Assembly: GCA_934394595.1 (NCBI GenBank)
Contig: CAKRRX010000054.1
Span: 1-16,119 of the forward strand
Length of the DNA stretch: 16,119 bases
Direction: 5' to 3'
Source of the DNA: an uncultured Blautia sp.
Lineage (GTDB): Bacteria; Bacillota; Clostridia; Lachnospirales; Lachnospiraceae
Shown here: one piece after another, positions 1 through 7,341 of the stretch
How positions within the stretch are numbered: position 1 is the stretch's first letter
How the letters are laid out: the number at the start of each line of letters is the position of its first letter
The notes under the pieces: model-generated
Databases searched by the model: none
What the model saw: the letters and a program-made list of their open reading frames with translations, nothing else
What the model was told of the DNA's origin: nothing
Program-made: the position numbers and the translations under genes

Positions 1-21
1 AGATATCATTACTGCATGTAA

Positions 22-171
22 AATATATGCTGCCATTATTTTAGAATTGGTTGGCTAAGCAATAAGGATGGATATAGTACCTGGGATGCAACTATAAGTG
101 GAAATCATATAACAGGACTTGAAGGAAGCGTGAACTGCAATATAAATATAGCGGTTCTGTATGTGAAATAA
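22..171 (+). pseudogene. Possible 3' remnant of an unidentified gene
   Basis: This frame is open from just after a TAA at 19-21 to a TAA at 169-171 and gives about 49 residues. The composition looks protein-like and soluble (WLSNKDGYSTWDATISGN, ending in a beta-like INIAVLYVK). No ATG, and no GTG or TTG start with a ribosome binding site, is available in the first two thirds. The stop at 19-21 separates it from any upstream part in the same frame. It may be the frameshifted or decayed tail of a gene that begins left of the window. I do not recognise the family, and chance reading-frame openness cannot be excluded. Confidence 0.25.
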
Positions 172-221
172 ATCCCGTACAGCGCCCCTTTTTTCACGAC
201 TTTAAACCGTCGAACTCCACC

Positions 222-247
222 ACATAAAAGCGTTGACATAAAAGCGT
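222..247 (+). repeat. Tandem 14-bp direct repeat overlapping the -35 region
   Basis: ACATAAAAGCGT occurs at 222-233 and again at 236-247, giving a 14-bp period (ACATAAAAGCGTTG then ACATAAAAGCGTGG, 13 of 14 identical). The TTGACA of the promoter lies across the junction of the two units. The placement could suit a regulator that binds on one face of the helix, but this is inference from position only. Confidence 0.5.
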
Positions 248-261
248 GGGGGCGTTAAAAT
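233..261 (+). promoter_or_regulatory. Predicted sigma-A-type promoter before the NSS transporter
   Basis: A perfect -35 TTGACA (233-238) is followed after 17 bases by a -10 TAAAAT (256-261, one mismatch to TATAAT). The predicted transcription start is near 268. The first gene downstream is the transporter at 353, but a terminator hairpin (281-310) stands between them. Confidence 0.65.
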
Positions 262-280
262 AAAGTACCGGGAAAATAAG

Positions 281-310
281 AAAAAGGATCGGAGTTTGCC
301 GGTCCTTTTT
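281..310 (+). terminator. Intrinsic terminator/attenuator in the NSS transporter leader
   Basis: AAAAAGGATCGG (281-292) pairs with CCGGTCCTTTTT (299-310) around the loop AGTTTG, with one G-U pair. The stem ends in a T-rich tract continuing as ATTGTTTT. It may end the transcript of the gene left of the window. It also lies about 13 nt downstream of the predicted start of the promoter at 233-261, so it would act as a leader attenuator for that promoter. Confidence 0.7.
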
Positions 311-352
311 ATTGTTTTCCGACAAAAATAGGAGAAAAATAAGGGGGACGAA

Positions 353-1831
353 TTGAAAGAACGAGAAAAATTTGGATCGCGGATGGGATTTATCCTGGTT
401 TCCGCAGGCTGTGCCATTGGCCTAGGAAATGTGTGGAAGTTTCCATATATGGCGGGAAAATATGGAGGAGCGGCATTTATCCTGATCTACCTGGTGTTTC
501 TGGTACTTCTGGGACTGCCTGTGTTGGTATGTGAGTTTGCAGTAGGACGTGCAAGCCGCAAAAGTACAGCCAGAGCCTTTCATGATCTGGAGCCGGAAGG
601 AGCCAATTTCCACAATTTCAGCTATATGAGCATGGTTTCCAATTATGTATTGATGATGTTTTATACCATGGTGGCAGGCTGGATGCTGTATTACTGCTAC
701 GCAATGGCAGCAGGAAAGCTGGCAGGAAAGGATTCGACGCAGGTGGCAGAGCATTTTACAGGTCTGCAGGAATCAGCTGGTACAATGACATTATGGATGA
801 TTATTGTAGTGGCTTTATCTTTTGGAGTGTGTTCTTTGGGTGTACAGCGTGGACTTGAGAAGATCACCAAGGTGATGATGCTTTGTCTGCTGGCATTGAT
901 CGTAGTACTTGCGCTTCACTCCCTGACTCTTGATGGGGCCATGGAGGGCGTGAAATTTTATCTGGTGCCGGATTTTGCAGCAATGAAAGAGATCGGGATC
1001 GGAAATGTGATCTTTGGAGCCCTGTCACAGGCATTTTTTACTCTGAGTATTGGAGCTGGTTCCATGACGATCTTTGGAAGCTATCTTGGAAAGGATCGGT
1101 CTCTACTGGGAGAGTCCATTCACATTACAGTGCTGGATACCTTTGTGGCGCTGATGGCCGGACTGATCATCATTCCGGCGTGCTTCGCATTTGGCGTGGA
1201 GCCTGGGGCTGGCCCGGGACTGGTGTTTATTACTTTGCCAAATGTGTTTAACCAGATGGCAGGGGGAAGATTATGGGGGGCTTTGTTTTTCCTGTTTATG
1301 TCCTTTGCGTCCCTGTCTACGGTGATCGCAGTATTTGAGAATATATTGTCCTATTCCATGGACACAAGAGGATGGAACCGCAAGAAGGCTGTGGCAGTGA
1401 ATCTGGTGGTTATGATCCTTCTTTCCATGCCGGCAGTACTTGGCTTCAATGTTCTGTCCGGTATCCAGCCTCTTGGACAGGGCACCAATATCATGGATCT
1501 GGAAGATTTTATTGTATCGAATAACATCCTTCCATTGGGATCGGTGGTATTTGTGATGTTCTGTGTGTCCAAATATGGCTGGGGCTGGAAGAATTTTATT
1601 ACAGAGGCAGACACAGGAGAGGGACTGAAGTTCCCGGCAAATGTGCGAAAATATATGCTCTATGTGATTCCGGCTGTGGTAGTTGTGATTTATCTGAAAG
1701 GATATTATGACATGTTCAGCTCCAGAGGAACTGTGGTGCTGGCAGTATGGATGATCGTGAGTCTGCTGGTGTTGGCGCTTGTGAGCTGGATCATCTTTGG
1801 AAAGAAAGCACCGGACGGCAAACATAAATAG
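353..1831 (+). CDS. Sodium-dependent transporter, NSS (neurotransmitter:sodium symporter) family
   Basis: This is a 492-residue, very hydrophobic integral membrane protein with roughly 11-12 membrane segments. Bacterial NSS members (LeuT, Tyt1, MhsT) couple sodium entry to amino-acid or amine uptake. The N-terminus has the family hallmark GSRMGFILVSAGCAIGLGN followed by VWKFPY (about residues 8-33), which includes the unwound part of TM1 that binds substrate and sodium. A GAGSMTIFGSYL stretch near residues 236-247 fits TM6. The TTG start is chosen because an AGGGGGA ribosome binding site (342-348) lies just upstream and because it includes the conserved N-terminal ERE.FGSR block; the alternative ATG at 383 would remove that block. 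The next gene is an aminotransferase 101 bp downstream, so the substrate may be an amino acid that is then transaminated. The family is secure; the substrate is not visible. Confidence 0.93.
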   Translation: MKEREKFGSRMGFILVSAGCAIGLGNVWKFPYMAGKYGGAAFILIYLVFLVLLGLPVLVCEFAVGRASRKSTARAFHDLEPEGANFHNFSYMSMVSNYVLMMFYTMVAGWMLYYCYAMAAGKLAGKDSTQVAEHFTGLQESAGTMTLWMIIVVALSFGVCSLGVQRGLEKITKVMMLCLLALIVVLALHSLTLDGAMEGVKFYLVPDFAAMKEIGIGNVIFGALSQAFFTLSIGAGSMTIFGSYLGKDRSLLGESIHITVLDTFVALMAGLIIIPACFAFGVEPGAGPGLVFITLPNVFNQMAGGRLWGALFFLFMSFASLSTVIAVFENILSYSMDTRGWNRKKAVAVNLVVMILLSMPAVLGFNVLSGIQPLGQGTNIMDLEDFIVSNNILPLGSVVFVMFCVSKYGWGWKNFITEADTGEGLKFPANVRKYMLYVIPAVVVVIYLKGYYDMFSSRGTVVLAVWMIVSLLVLALVSWIIFGKKAPDGKHK

Positions 1832-1853
1832 TCTATGGATAACAATGTGTTTG

Positions 1854-1886
1854 GCTGCTGTGGGAGCGCTATGGGCGCGCAGCAGC
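1854..1886 (+). other. GC-rich hairpin between transporter and aminotransferase genes
   Basis: GCTGCTG (1854-1860) pairs with CAGCAGC (1880-1886), extended inward by a G-U and a G-C pair, with a small AGCGCT palindrome in the loop. No T-tract follows, so it does not look like an intrinsic terminator. It may be an mRNA processing or stability element between two co-transcribed genes. Confidence 0.4.
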
Positions 1887-1932
1887 TGGCTTTCCCGTTG
1901 AAAAGAAATAAGCAAAAAAGGAGTGGCATAAA

Positions 1933-3123
1933 ATGATAGCTGAAAAAATGAAACCTTATGTAAAGAACAATTCTGCAATCCGTATGATGTTCGAGGAGGG
2001 CAACCGCCTTCGCACAATTTACGGGCCGGAGAATGTATTTGATTTCAGTCTGGGAAATCCCAGTGTTCCGGCACCGGACTGTGTGCGTCAGGCTATCATT
2101 GATCTGGTTAATGAGGTGGAGCCTACCGTTCTTCACGGCTATATGAGCAACGCTGGTTTTGAGGATGTACGCCAGACTATAGCAGAGTCTTTAAACCGCA
2201 GATTTGGGACTCCTTTTTCAGCAAAGAACCTGATCATGACAGTGGGAGCTGCAAGCGGCCTGAATGTAGCATTTAAGACGATCCTGAATCCGGGGGAAGA
2301 GGTGATCGTTTTTGCACCGTATTTTCTGGAGTATGGTGCATATGTACGTAATTATGACGGCAAGCTTGTGGAAATCACACCGGATACCACTACCTTTCAG
2401 CCGAACCTGAAGGAATTTGAGGAAAAAATCACACCAAAGACCCGAGCCGTTATTGTAAATACTCCTCATAACCCAACCGGAGTTGTGTATTCAGAAGAAA
2501 CAATCAGGAAACTTGCTGCAATTCTGGAAGCAAAGCAGAAGGAATTCGGCACAGTGATCTACCTGATCTCCGATGAGCCATACAGAGAGCTAGCTTACGA
2601 TGGCGTGCAGGTACCATATCTGACGAAATACTATGCAAACACAATTGTAGGCTATTCCTACAGCAAATCTCTTTCCCTTCCAGGAGAGCGTATTGGCTAT
2701 TTAGTTATTCCAGATGAAGCTGACGGAAGTGAAGAGCTGATCGCGGCAGCTGCTATTGCCAACCGTACCATCGGCTGCGTAAACGCCCCATCCCTGATCC
2801 AGAAGGTGATCGCAAAATGTGTAGACGCCGAAGTAGACGTGGCAGCCTACGACAAGAATCGTCTGGCTCTTTACAATGGTCTGAGAGAACTTGGCTTTGA
2901 ATGCATTAAGCCGCAGGGTGCATTCTATTTATTTGTGAAATCCCCAGTTGCAGATGAGAAAGCATTCTGCGAAGCCGGCAAGAAATATAACATCCTCATG
3001 GTACCAGGAAGCTCCTTTGCCTGCCCGGGATATGTAAGGCTTGCTTATTGTGTATCTTATGAAACCATTGTAAATTCGCTGCCCCAGTTTGCAAAGCTGG
3101 CGAAGGAATTCGGTTTGGAATAA
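1933..3123 (+). CDS. Pyridoxal-phosphate aminotransferase, class I/II
   Basis: This 396-residue cytosolic protein is a fold-type I aminotransferase of the aspartate aminotransferase superfamily. It would move an amino group between an amino acid and a 2-oxo acid. The cofactor residues are all in place: HNPTG with Asn180, ISDEPYREL with Asp214 and Tyr217, the Schiff-base lysine in YSYSKSLSLPGERIGY (Lys245), and the carboxylate-binding arginine in YVRLAY (Arg369). The length is normal for the family. The start is supported by AAAGGAG at 1917-1923. It lies between an amino-acid transporter gene and a glycosyltransferase gene 11 bp downstream and probably shares a transcript with the latter. The donor amino acid cannot be read from sequence; aromatic, branched-chain or aspartate activity are all possible. 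Confidence 0.93.
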   Translation: MIAEKMKPYVKNNSAIRMMFEEGNRLRTIYGPENVFDFSLGNPSVPAPDCVRQAIIDLVNEVEPTVLHGYMSNAGFEDVRQTIAESLNRRFGTPFSAKNLIMTVGAASGLNVAFKTILNPGEEVIVFAPYFLEYGAYVRNYDGKLVEITPDTTTFQPNLKEFEEKITPKTRAVIVNTPHNPTGVVYSEETIRKLAAILEAKQKEFGTVIYLISDEPYRELAYDGVQVPYLTKYYANTIVGYSYSKSLSLPGERIGYLVIPDEADGSEELIAAAAIANRTIGCVNAPSLIQKVIAKCVDAEVDVAAYDKNRLALYNGLRELGFECIKPQGAFYLFVKSPVADEKAFCEAGKKYNILMVPGSSFACPGYVRLAYCVSYETIVNSLPQFAKLAKEFGLE

Positions 3124-3134
3124 GAGGAGAGCGT

Positions 3135-3845
3135 ATGTCTGTATTATATATTGTAATTCCTGCATATAATGAATCTGCAAATATCAAAAAGACTATTGAA
3201 CAGTGGTATCCCGTTGTGGAAAAGCACAATGACGAGGGCCGGTCAAGACTGGTGGTGATCAACGATGGAAGCAAGGACAATACCTATGAGCTGCTTTGCA
3301 CCTGTGCCAAGGACAGACCGCTTCTGGTGCCTTTGACCAAGCCAAATGGAGGACATGGGCCGACATTGCTTTATGGATATCGCTATGCCATTGATCAGGA
3401 TGCTGATTATATTTTTCAGACAGACTCAGATGGACAGACCGATCCGGCAGAATTTGAGCAGTTCTGGAATCAACGTGGCCGTTATGATGCGGTGATCGGA
3501 AACCGCACTGAGCGTGGAGATGGAAAATCCAGAAAATTTGTGGAAAATGTAGTGTGCTTTCTTTTGCGGCTGATTTTTGGAGTGAAGGTTCCAGATGCCA
3601 ATGCGCCGTATCGTCTGATGAAGGCAGATCTGGTGGCGCAGTACATTGGAAAGCTTCCGGAGAGTTTTAATATTCCCAATATCATGCTTACCACCTTTTT
3701 TGTCTATTACAAAGAAAAAGTGAAATTTATTCCCATCACCTTTAAGCCCAGACAAGGCGGAACCAACTCCATCAATGTGAAGAAGATTGTAAAAATCGGC
3801 TGGCAGGCGGTGAGGGATTTCAGAAAACTGAAAAAAGAAATGTAA
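3135..3845 (+). CDS. Family 2 glycosyltransferase (dolichol-phosphate-mannose-synthase-like)
   Basis: This 236-residue GT-A fold enzyme should use a nucleotide-sugar donor and a membrane lipid or glycan acceptor. Visible elements are the N-terminal strand YIVIPAYNES (about 5-14), the nucleotide-contact VVINDGSKDNT (Asn43-Asp44-Gly45-Ser46), and the metal-binding TDSDGQTDP (Asp97/Asp99). The downstream APYRLMK and the FKPRQGGTNSINV segment are typical of DPM1-like GT2 proteins. There is no transmembrane C-terminus, so it is probably peripheral to the membrane. It starts 11 bp after the aminotransferase stop with GAGGAG as ribosome binding site, so the two are almost certainly co-transcribed. 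The metabolic link between them is unclear. Acceptor and sugar are not determinable. Confidence 0.9.
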   Translation: MSVLYIVIPAYNESANIKKTIEQWYPVVEKHNDEGRSRLVVINDGSKDNTYELLCTCAKDRPLLVPLTKPNGGHGPTLLYGYRYAIDQDADYIFQTDSDGQTDPAEFEQFWNQRGRYDAVIGNRTERGDGKSRKFVENVVCFLLRLIFGVKVPDANAPYRLMKADLVAQYIGKLPESFNIPNIMLTTFFVYYKEKVKFIPITFKPRQGGTNSINVKKIVKIGWQAVRDFRKLKKEM

Positions 3846-3852
3846 GATAGTA

Positions 3853-3889
3853 CAGGAAGGGACATCCCACATTGGGATGCCCCTTCCTG
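3853..3889 (+). terminator. Long hairpin after the glycosyltransferase gene
   Basis: CAGGAAGGG (3853-3861) pairs with CCCTTCCTG (3881-3889), and the inner CATCCCA/GGGATG continues the stem around a short loop after one mismatch. The following CTGTAAAA is not T-rich, so on the plus strand it is a strong stem with a poor tail. It probably works with the adjacent second hairpin between the convergent genes. Confidence 0.6.
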
Positions 3890-3895
3890 CTGTAA

Positions 3896-3928
3896 AAGGG
3901 CGCCTGACCAGCCTGGTCAGACGCCCTT
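3896..3928 (-). terminator. Intrinsic terminator of typA (possibly bidirectional)
   Basis: AAGGGCG (3896-3902) pairs with CGCCCTT (3922-3928), and CTGACCA (3904-3910) with TGGTCAG (3914-3920), interrupted by one C/A mismatch. Read on the minus strand the stem is followed by TTTT (3897-3894), which makes a good terminator 12 bp past the typA stop codon. On the plus strand it may also help end the glycosyltransferase transcript. Confidence 0.8.
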
Positions 3929-3940
3929 AATTAGTGTGCC

Positions 3941-5776
3941 TTACGCATTCTTCTTAATAGAAGCTCTCTTTCTGTCACGGGAATCCAGGATCTTCTTACG
4001 GATACGAAGGCTGCTGGGAGTAACCTCCAGAAGCTCATCGGTATCGATAAACTCGATTGCCTGCTCCAGGCTGAGGACTCTTGGCGGAGTCAGCTTCAGT
4101 GCCTCATCAGCAGAGGAAGAACGGGTATTGGTAAGATGCTTGGTCTTGCAGACATTCAGCTCGATATCCTCTGCCTTACCATTCTGTCCGATAACCATAC
4201 CACTGTAAACCTTTGCGCCAGGTCCGATAAACAAGGTACCGCGCTCCTGTGCAGCAAACAGACCGTAAGTAACAGCCTCGCCGCCCTCAAATGCGATCAG
4301 GGAGCCCTGTTTACGGTACTGGAAATCTCCCTTGTATGGAGAATATCCGTCAAAAATGGTGTTGATGATACCGGTTCCCTTTGTGGAGGTAAGGAAGTTT
4401 CCACGGAAACCGATGAGTCCACGGGAGGGGATGTGGAACTCAAGACGGACAGAACCGTCACTTGCAGTACTCATTCCCTGAAGCTCGCCCTTACGCTCAC
4501 TGAGCATCTGGATCACAGTACCGGAAAATTCCTCCGGAACGTCAATGTAAGCGATTTCCATTGGCTCTAATTTCTTGCCACGCTCGTCGGTCTTGTAAAG
4601 TACCTCTGGTTTGCTGACTGCGAACTCATAGCCTTCACGTCTCATGTTCTCGATGAGAACGGAAAGATGAAGCTCACCACGTCCGGAAACCTTGAAGCAC
4701 TCGGTAGTCTCGGTATCCTCCACACGAAGGCTGACATCTGTATTCAGCTCACGGTAGAGACGGTCACGAAGGTGACGGGAAGTAATATATTTTCCTTCCT
4801 GTCCAGCAAGTGGACTGTCATTTACCAGGAAATTCATGGCGATGGTAGGCTCGGAAATCTTCTGGAACGGGATTGCCTCCGGGTTTTCTCCGCCGCAGAG
4901 GGTATCTCCGATATGAATCTCTGCAATACCGGAAATGGCAACAATTGATCCGATGGTTGCTTCTTTTACTTCAACTTTATTCAGACCGTCAAACTCATAG
5001 AGCTTGCTGATCTTAACACGCTGCTTTTTGTCCGGGTCGTGATGGTTCAGAAGGGTAAGCTCCTGGTTCACTGCGATGGTACCGTTTTCTACTTTACCAA
5101 CACCGATACGGCCAACATATTCATTGTAATCAATGGTGCTGATCAGTACCTGGGTATCTGCATCCGGGTCCCCTTCCGGAGCCGGGATATATTTCAGGAT
5201 GGCTTCAAACAGAGGCTCCATATTCTCAGGAGTATCCTTCAGATCCAGAACTGCATGTCCGGTCTTTGCAGAAGCATACAGGAATGGACAGTCAAGCTGT
5301 TCATCAGAAGCTCCAAGATCCATCAGAAGTTCCAGTACCTCATCTACGACCTCATCCGGTCTTGCTTCCGGACGGTCTATCTTATTAATGCAGACGATTA
5401 CGTGCAGATCAAGCTCAAGAGCTTTTTTCAGAACGAATTTTGTCTGAGGCATAGCGCCCTCGAAAGCGTCAACCAGAAGGATAACGCCATCTACCATTTT
5501 CAGAACTCGCTCAACTTCGCCGCCGAAGTCAGCATGTCCTGGGGTATCGATAATATTGATCTTGGTGTCTTTGTAATGAACTGCGGTATTCTTGGAGAGG
5601 ATTGTGATACCACGCTCTCTCTCGATATCATTGGAGTCCATGACACGTTCCTGAACCTCCTGGTTGGCACGGAAAACACCGCTCTGCTTCAGCAGCTGAT
5701 CGACAAGAGTGGTTTTACCATGGTCAACGTGGGCGATGATGGCTACGTTACGTACGTCTTCGCGTTTCGTCTTCAT
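3941..5776 (-). CDS. typA: Ribosome-associated translational GTPase TypA/BipA
   Basis: This 611-residue protein has the full length and order of TypA/BipA, an EF-G/LepA-related GTPase that binds the 70S ribosome and is linked to 50S assembly and growth under stress, especially cold. The G domain shows AHVDHGKTT (15-23), the switch I ERERGITI (52-59), DTPGHADF (77-84) and NKID (131-134). Domain II follows. EF-G-like domain III contains [19 protein letters not shown], and the TypA-specific C-terminal part has [11 protein letters not shown] and a basic tail. The start is preceded by AAAGGA on the minus strand about 11 nt away. It is transcribed alone, convergent with the glycosyltransferase gene and divergent from the OB-fold gene at 6060. 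Identity is very secure. Confidence 0.98.
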   Translation of the reverse strand: MKTKREDVRNVAIIAHVDHGKTTLVDQLLKQSGVFRANQEVQERVMDSNDIERERGITILSKNTAVHYKDTKINIIDTPGHADFGGEVERVLKMVDGVILLVDAFEGAMPQTKFVLKKALELDLHVIVCINKIDRPEARPDEVVDEVLELLMDLGASDEQLDCPFLYASAKTGHAVLDLKDTPENMEPLFEAILKYIPAPEGDPDADTQVLISTIDYNEYVGRIGVGKVENGTIAVNQELTLLNHHDPDKKQRVKISKLYEFDGLNKVEVKEATIGSIVAISGIAEIHIGDTLCGGENPEAIPFQKISEPTIAMNFLVNDSPLAGQEGKYITSRHLRDRLYRELNTDVSLRVEDTETTECFKVSGRGELHLSVLIENMRREGYEFAVSKPEVLYKTDERGKKLEPMEIAYIDVPEEFSGTVIQMLSERKGELQGMSTASDGSVRLEFHIPSRGLIGFRGNFLTSTKGTGIINTIFDGYSPYKGDFQYRKQGSLIAFEGGEAVTYGLFAAQERGTLFIGPGAKVYSGMVIGQNGKAEDIELNVCKTKHLTNTRSSSADEALKLTPPRVLSLEQAIEFIDTDELLEVTPSSLRIRKKILDSRDRKRASIKKNA

Positions 5777-5889
5777 AAAAATCGAAATCCTTTCTTACTA
5801 AAATGCATGTGGATTGCAGTACAGCCGTTAGAGGCTGACACAATTCTTCTAATTTAATGTAGTTTCTTCTCTGTATTGTCCAAATTCCC

Positions 5890-5917
5890 AGTTTACCACA
5901 TTTTTCGCAGATTACAA
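5890..5917 (-). promoter_or_regulatory. Candidate promoter of typA
   Basis: On the minus strand TTGTAA (5917-5912) is followed after 16 bases by TAAACT (5895-5890). This predicts transcription starting near 5884 with a leader of about 107 nt before the typA ATG. The match is moderate. Between the divergent genes there is also an A7T6 tract at 5925-5937 (near-palindromic TTGA...TTGA), which could bend the DNA. I found no convincing promoter for the plus-strand gene at 6060; a weak GATAAT lies at 5973-5978. Confidence 0.4.
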
Positions 5918-6059
5918 GGTGTTGAAAAAAATTTTTTGATTTTGTGGTTCTAAAAAGGGGCATGTACTCATAGATAATATAGACGGCAAATCGTGGAACC
6001 CATGATCACGATGCGTACAAAGTATACATAAAAAGTGAAAGAGGAAGGAGAACTACATC

Positions 6060-6683
6060 ATGGCAGATAAAATTATTGAAAACAATCAGGTGTCGATCAC
6101 TGGGAAGATCGTAACCGGCTTTACCTTCAGCCACCAGGTTTTTGGAGAAGGCTTTTATACCATGGATATTCTGGTAAAAAGACTCAGTGATTCTGAGGAC
6201 AGGATTCCGGTGATGGTATCTGAGCGTCTGGTGGATGTTACACAGGATTATGTGGGAGAATACGTGGAAATCCACGGACAGTTCCGTTCATATAACAGAC
6301 ATGAAGAAAAACACAACCGTCTGGTGCTTTCGGCATTTGCAAGGGAACTGAGATTTCTGGAGGAAGAAGAGGATACAGCACCTGTAAACCAGATTTTTCT
6401 GGATGGCTATATCTGCAAACCTCCGGTATACCGGAAAACACCTCTGGGAAGAGAAATTGCAGATCTCCTTCTGGCTGTAAACCGTCCCTATGGAAAATCT
6501 GACTACATACCGTGTATCTGCTGGGGAAGGAATGCACGCTACGCGTCCGCTTTTGAAGTGGGAGGACATGTGCTGATCTGGGGCAGGATCCAGAGCAGGG
6601 AATATATGAAACGCGTAGGGGAAAATGAGACAGAAAAGCGCACTGCCTATGAAGTTTCCGTAAGTAAACTGGAATATGTGTAG
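6060..6683 (+). CDS. Single-stranded-DNA-binding-like protein with two tandem OB folds
   Basis: This 207-residue soluble protein appears to be two related halves. NQVSITGKI (about 9-17) opens the first and NQIFLDGYI (110-118) the second. Each is followed by strands ending in GEYVEIHGQFRSYN and GGHVLIWGRIQSREY, the usual close of an SSB/PriB-type OB barrel. An acidic linker (about 99-106) joins them. Family knowledge: OB folds of this class bind single-stranded DNA, and bacterial SSB normally has one OB fold, assembles as a tetramer and ends in an acidic DDDIPF-like tip. Here no such tip is present (the protein ends KLEYV), so it is probably an accessory or divergent ssDNA-binding protein and not the housekeeping SSB. 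AGGAAGGAG lies 9 nt before the ATG. DNA binding is inferred from fold only. Confidence 0.7.
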   Translation: MADKIIENNQVSITGKIVTGFTFSHQVFGEGFYTMDILVKRLSDSEDRIPVMVSERLVDVTQDYVGEYVEIHGQFRSYNRHEEKHNRLVLSAFARELRFLEEEEDTAPVNQIFLDGYICKPPVYRKTPLGREIADLLLAVNRPYGKSDYIPCICWGRNARYASAFEVGGHVLIWGRIQSREYMKRVGENETEKRTAYEVSVSKLEYV

Positions 6684-6697
6684 AAAATTTCTACTGC

Positions 6698-6726
6698 TTG
6701 CATTTCTGTTTATTTTGCGGTAATAT
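6698..6726 (+). promoter_or_regulatory. Candidate promoter before the cobO-like/dapA/dapB genes
   Basis: TTGCAT (6698-6703) and TAATAT (6721-6726) are separated by 17 bases. The -35 is weak. It would start transcripts near 6733, ahead of the hairpin at 6752-6777 and the gene at 6802. There is no room for a promoter between that hairpin and the gene, so transcription must come through the hairpin. Confidence 0.4.
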
Positions 6727-6751
6727 AAGCATATTAAAAATGGCGCATTTT

Positions 6752-6777
6752 GCGATGTCGTCGTCAGACGGCATCGC
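6752..6777 (+). terminator. Hairpin in the gap before the cobO-like gene
   Basis: GCGATGTCGTC (6752-6762) pairs with GACGGCATCGC (6767-6777) around a GTCA loop, 11 bp with one G-U pair. It is followed by CGTTT, a short T-run, so it is a weak intrinsic terminator. It could close the OB-fold gene transcript or attenuate the downstream operon. Confidence 0.5.
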
Positions 6778-6801
6778 CGTTTCACATTAAGAGGAATTAT
6801 T

Positions 6802-7326
6802 ATGGAAAGAGAAATAACAGAAGTTTATTGTGGGAATGGCAGAGGAAAGACGACTCTGGCTATAGGACAGGCGCTGAGGGCGTCCTCCAAGGGAAAGAGT
6901 GTGATCATCATTCAGTTCCTTAAGGGCAATGAACGGCGGGAACTGGATTTTCTGGAAGAGCTGGATCAGCTGGATATCAAGATTTTCCGTTTTGAAAAGA
7001 TGGAATGCTGTTATGCCCAGCTGAATGCCGAGGAGCAGGCAGAAGAGAAACGCAATATCCTTAATGGTCTGAATTTTGCACGTAAGGTGGTTGCTACTCA
7101 GGAATGTGATTTCCTGGTGCTGGACGAGATCCTTGGACTTTTGGATAGTCAGATCGCCACTGCAGATATGCTCATTGATGTTCTGAAGCAGAAGGCAGAG
7201 TCCATGCACATGATCCTTACCGGACGCAGGGTTCCGGCAGAATTACTGGACTATGTGGACAGTGTGACCACGATCACAACTCTGGAAAAAGAAGAGAAAA
7301 TAAAAACAGCAAATACAGAAGAATAA
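6802..7326 (+). CDS. Cob(I)alamin/corrinoid adenosyltransferase-like ATPase (CobO/BtuR family)
   Basis: This 174-residue P-loop protein matches the CobO/BtuR/CobA family, which transfers the adenosyl group of ATP to the cobalt of corrinoids to make adenosyl-B12 forms. Visible are the Walker A GNGRGKTTLA (11-20), the family strand SVIIIQFLKG after the first helix, the Walker B-like DFLVLDEI (Asp108-Glu109) and the closing LTGRRVPAELLDYVDSVT. The length is near the short end for the family. AAGAGG precedes the ATG. The gene sits 15 bp ahead of dapA and is probably co-transcribed with dapA-dapB, which has no obvious connection to B12. No other cobalamin genes and no cobalamin riboswitch are seen. 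The family is secure; actual corrinoid activity is not proven by sequence. Confidence 0.8.
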   Translation: MEREITEVYCGNGRGKTTLAIGQALRASSKGKSVIIIQFLKGNERRELDFLEELDQLDIKIFRFEKMECCYAQLNAEEQAEEKRNILNGLNFARKVVATQECDFLVLDEILGLLDSQIATADMLIDVLKQKAESMHMILTGRRVPAELLDYVDSVTTITTLEKEEKIKTANTEE

Positions 7327-7341
7327 ACAGGAGGAAGTAAT

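Noticed and set aside
3412..3427. TTTTTCAGACAGACTC, 15 of 16 bases identical to the right arm of repeat copy 1
   Set aside because: It lies inside the glycosyltransferase gene and encodes part of the conserved FQTDSD catalytic motif, with no matching left arm nearby, so coincidence is the simplest reading.
5925..5937. A7T6 tract as a plus-strand terminator or origin element
   Set aside because: It lies between divergent genes, no GC-rich stem precedes it, and no DnaA-box-like cluster was seen; at most it bends the DNA.
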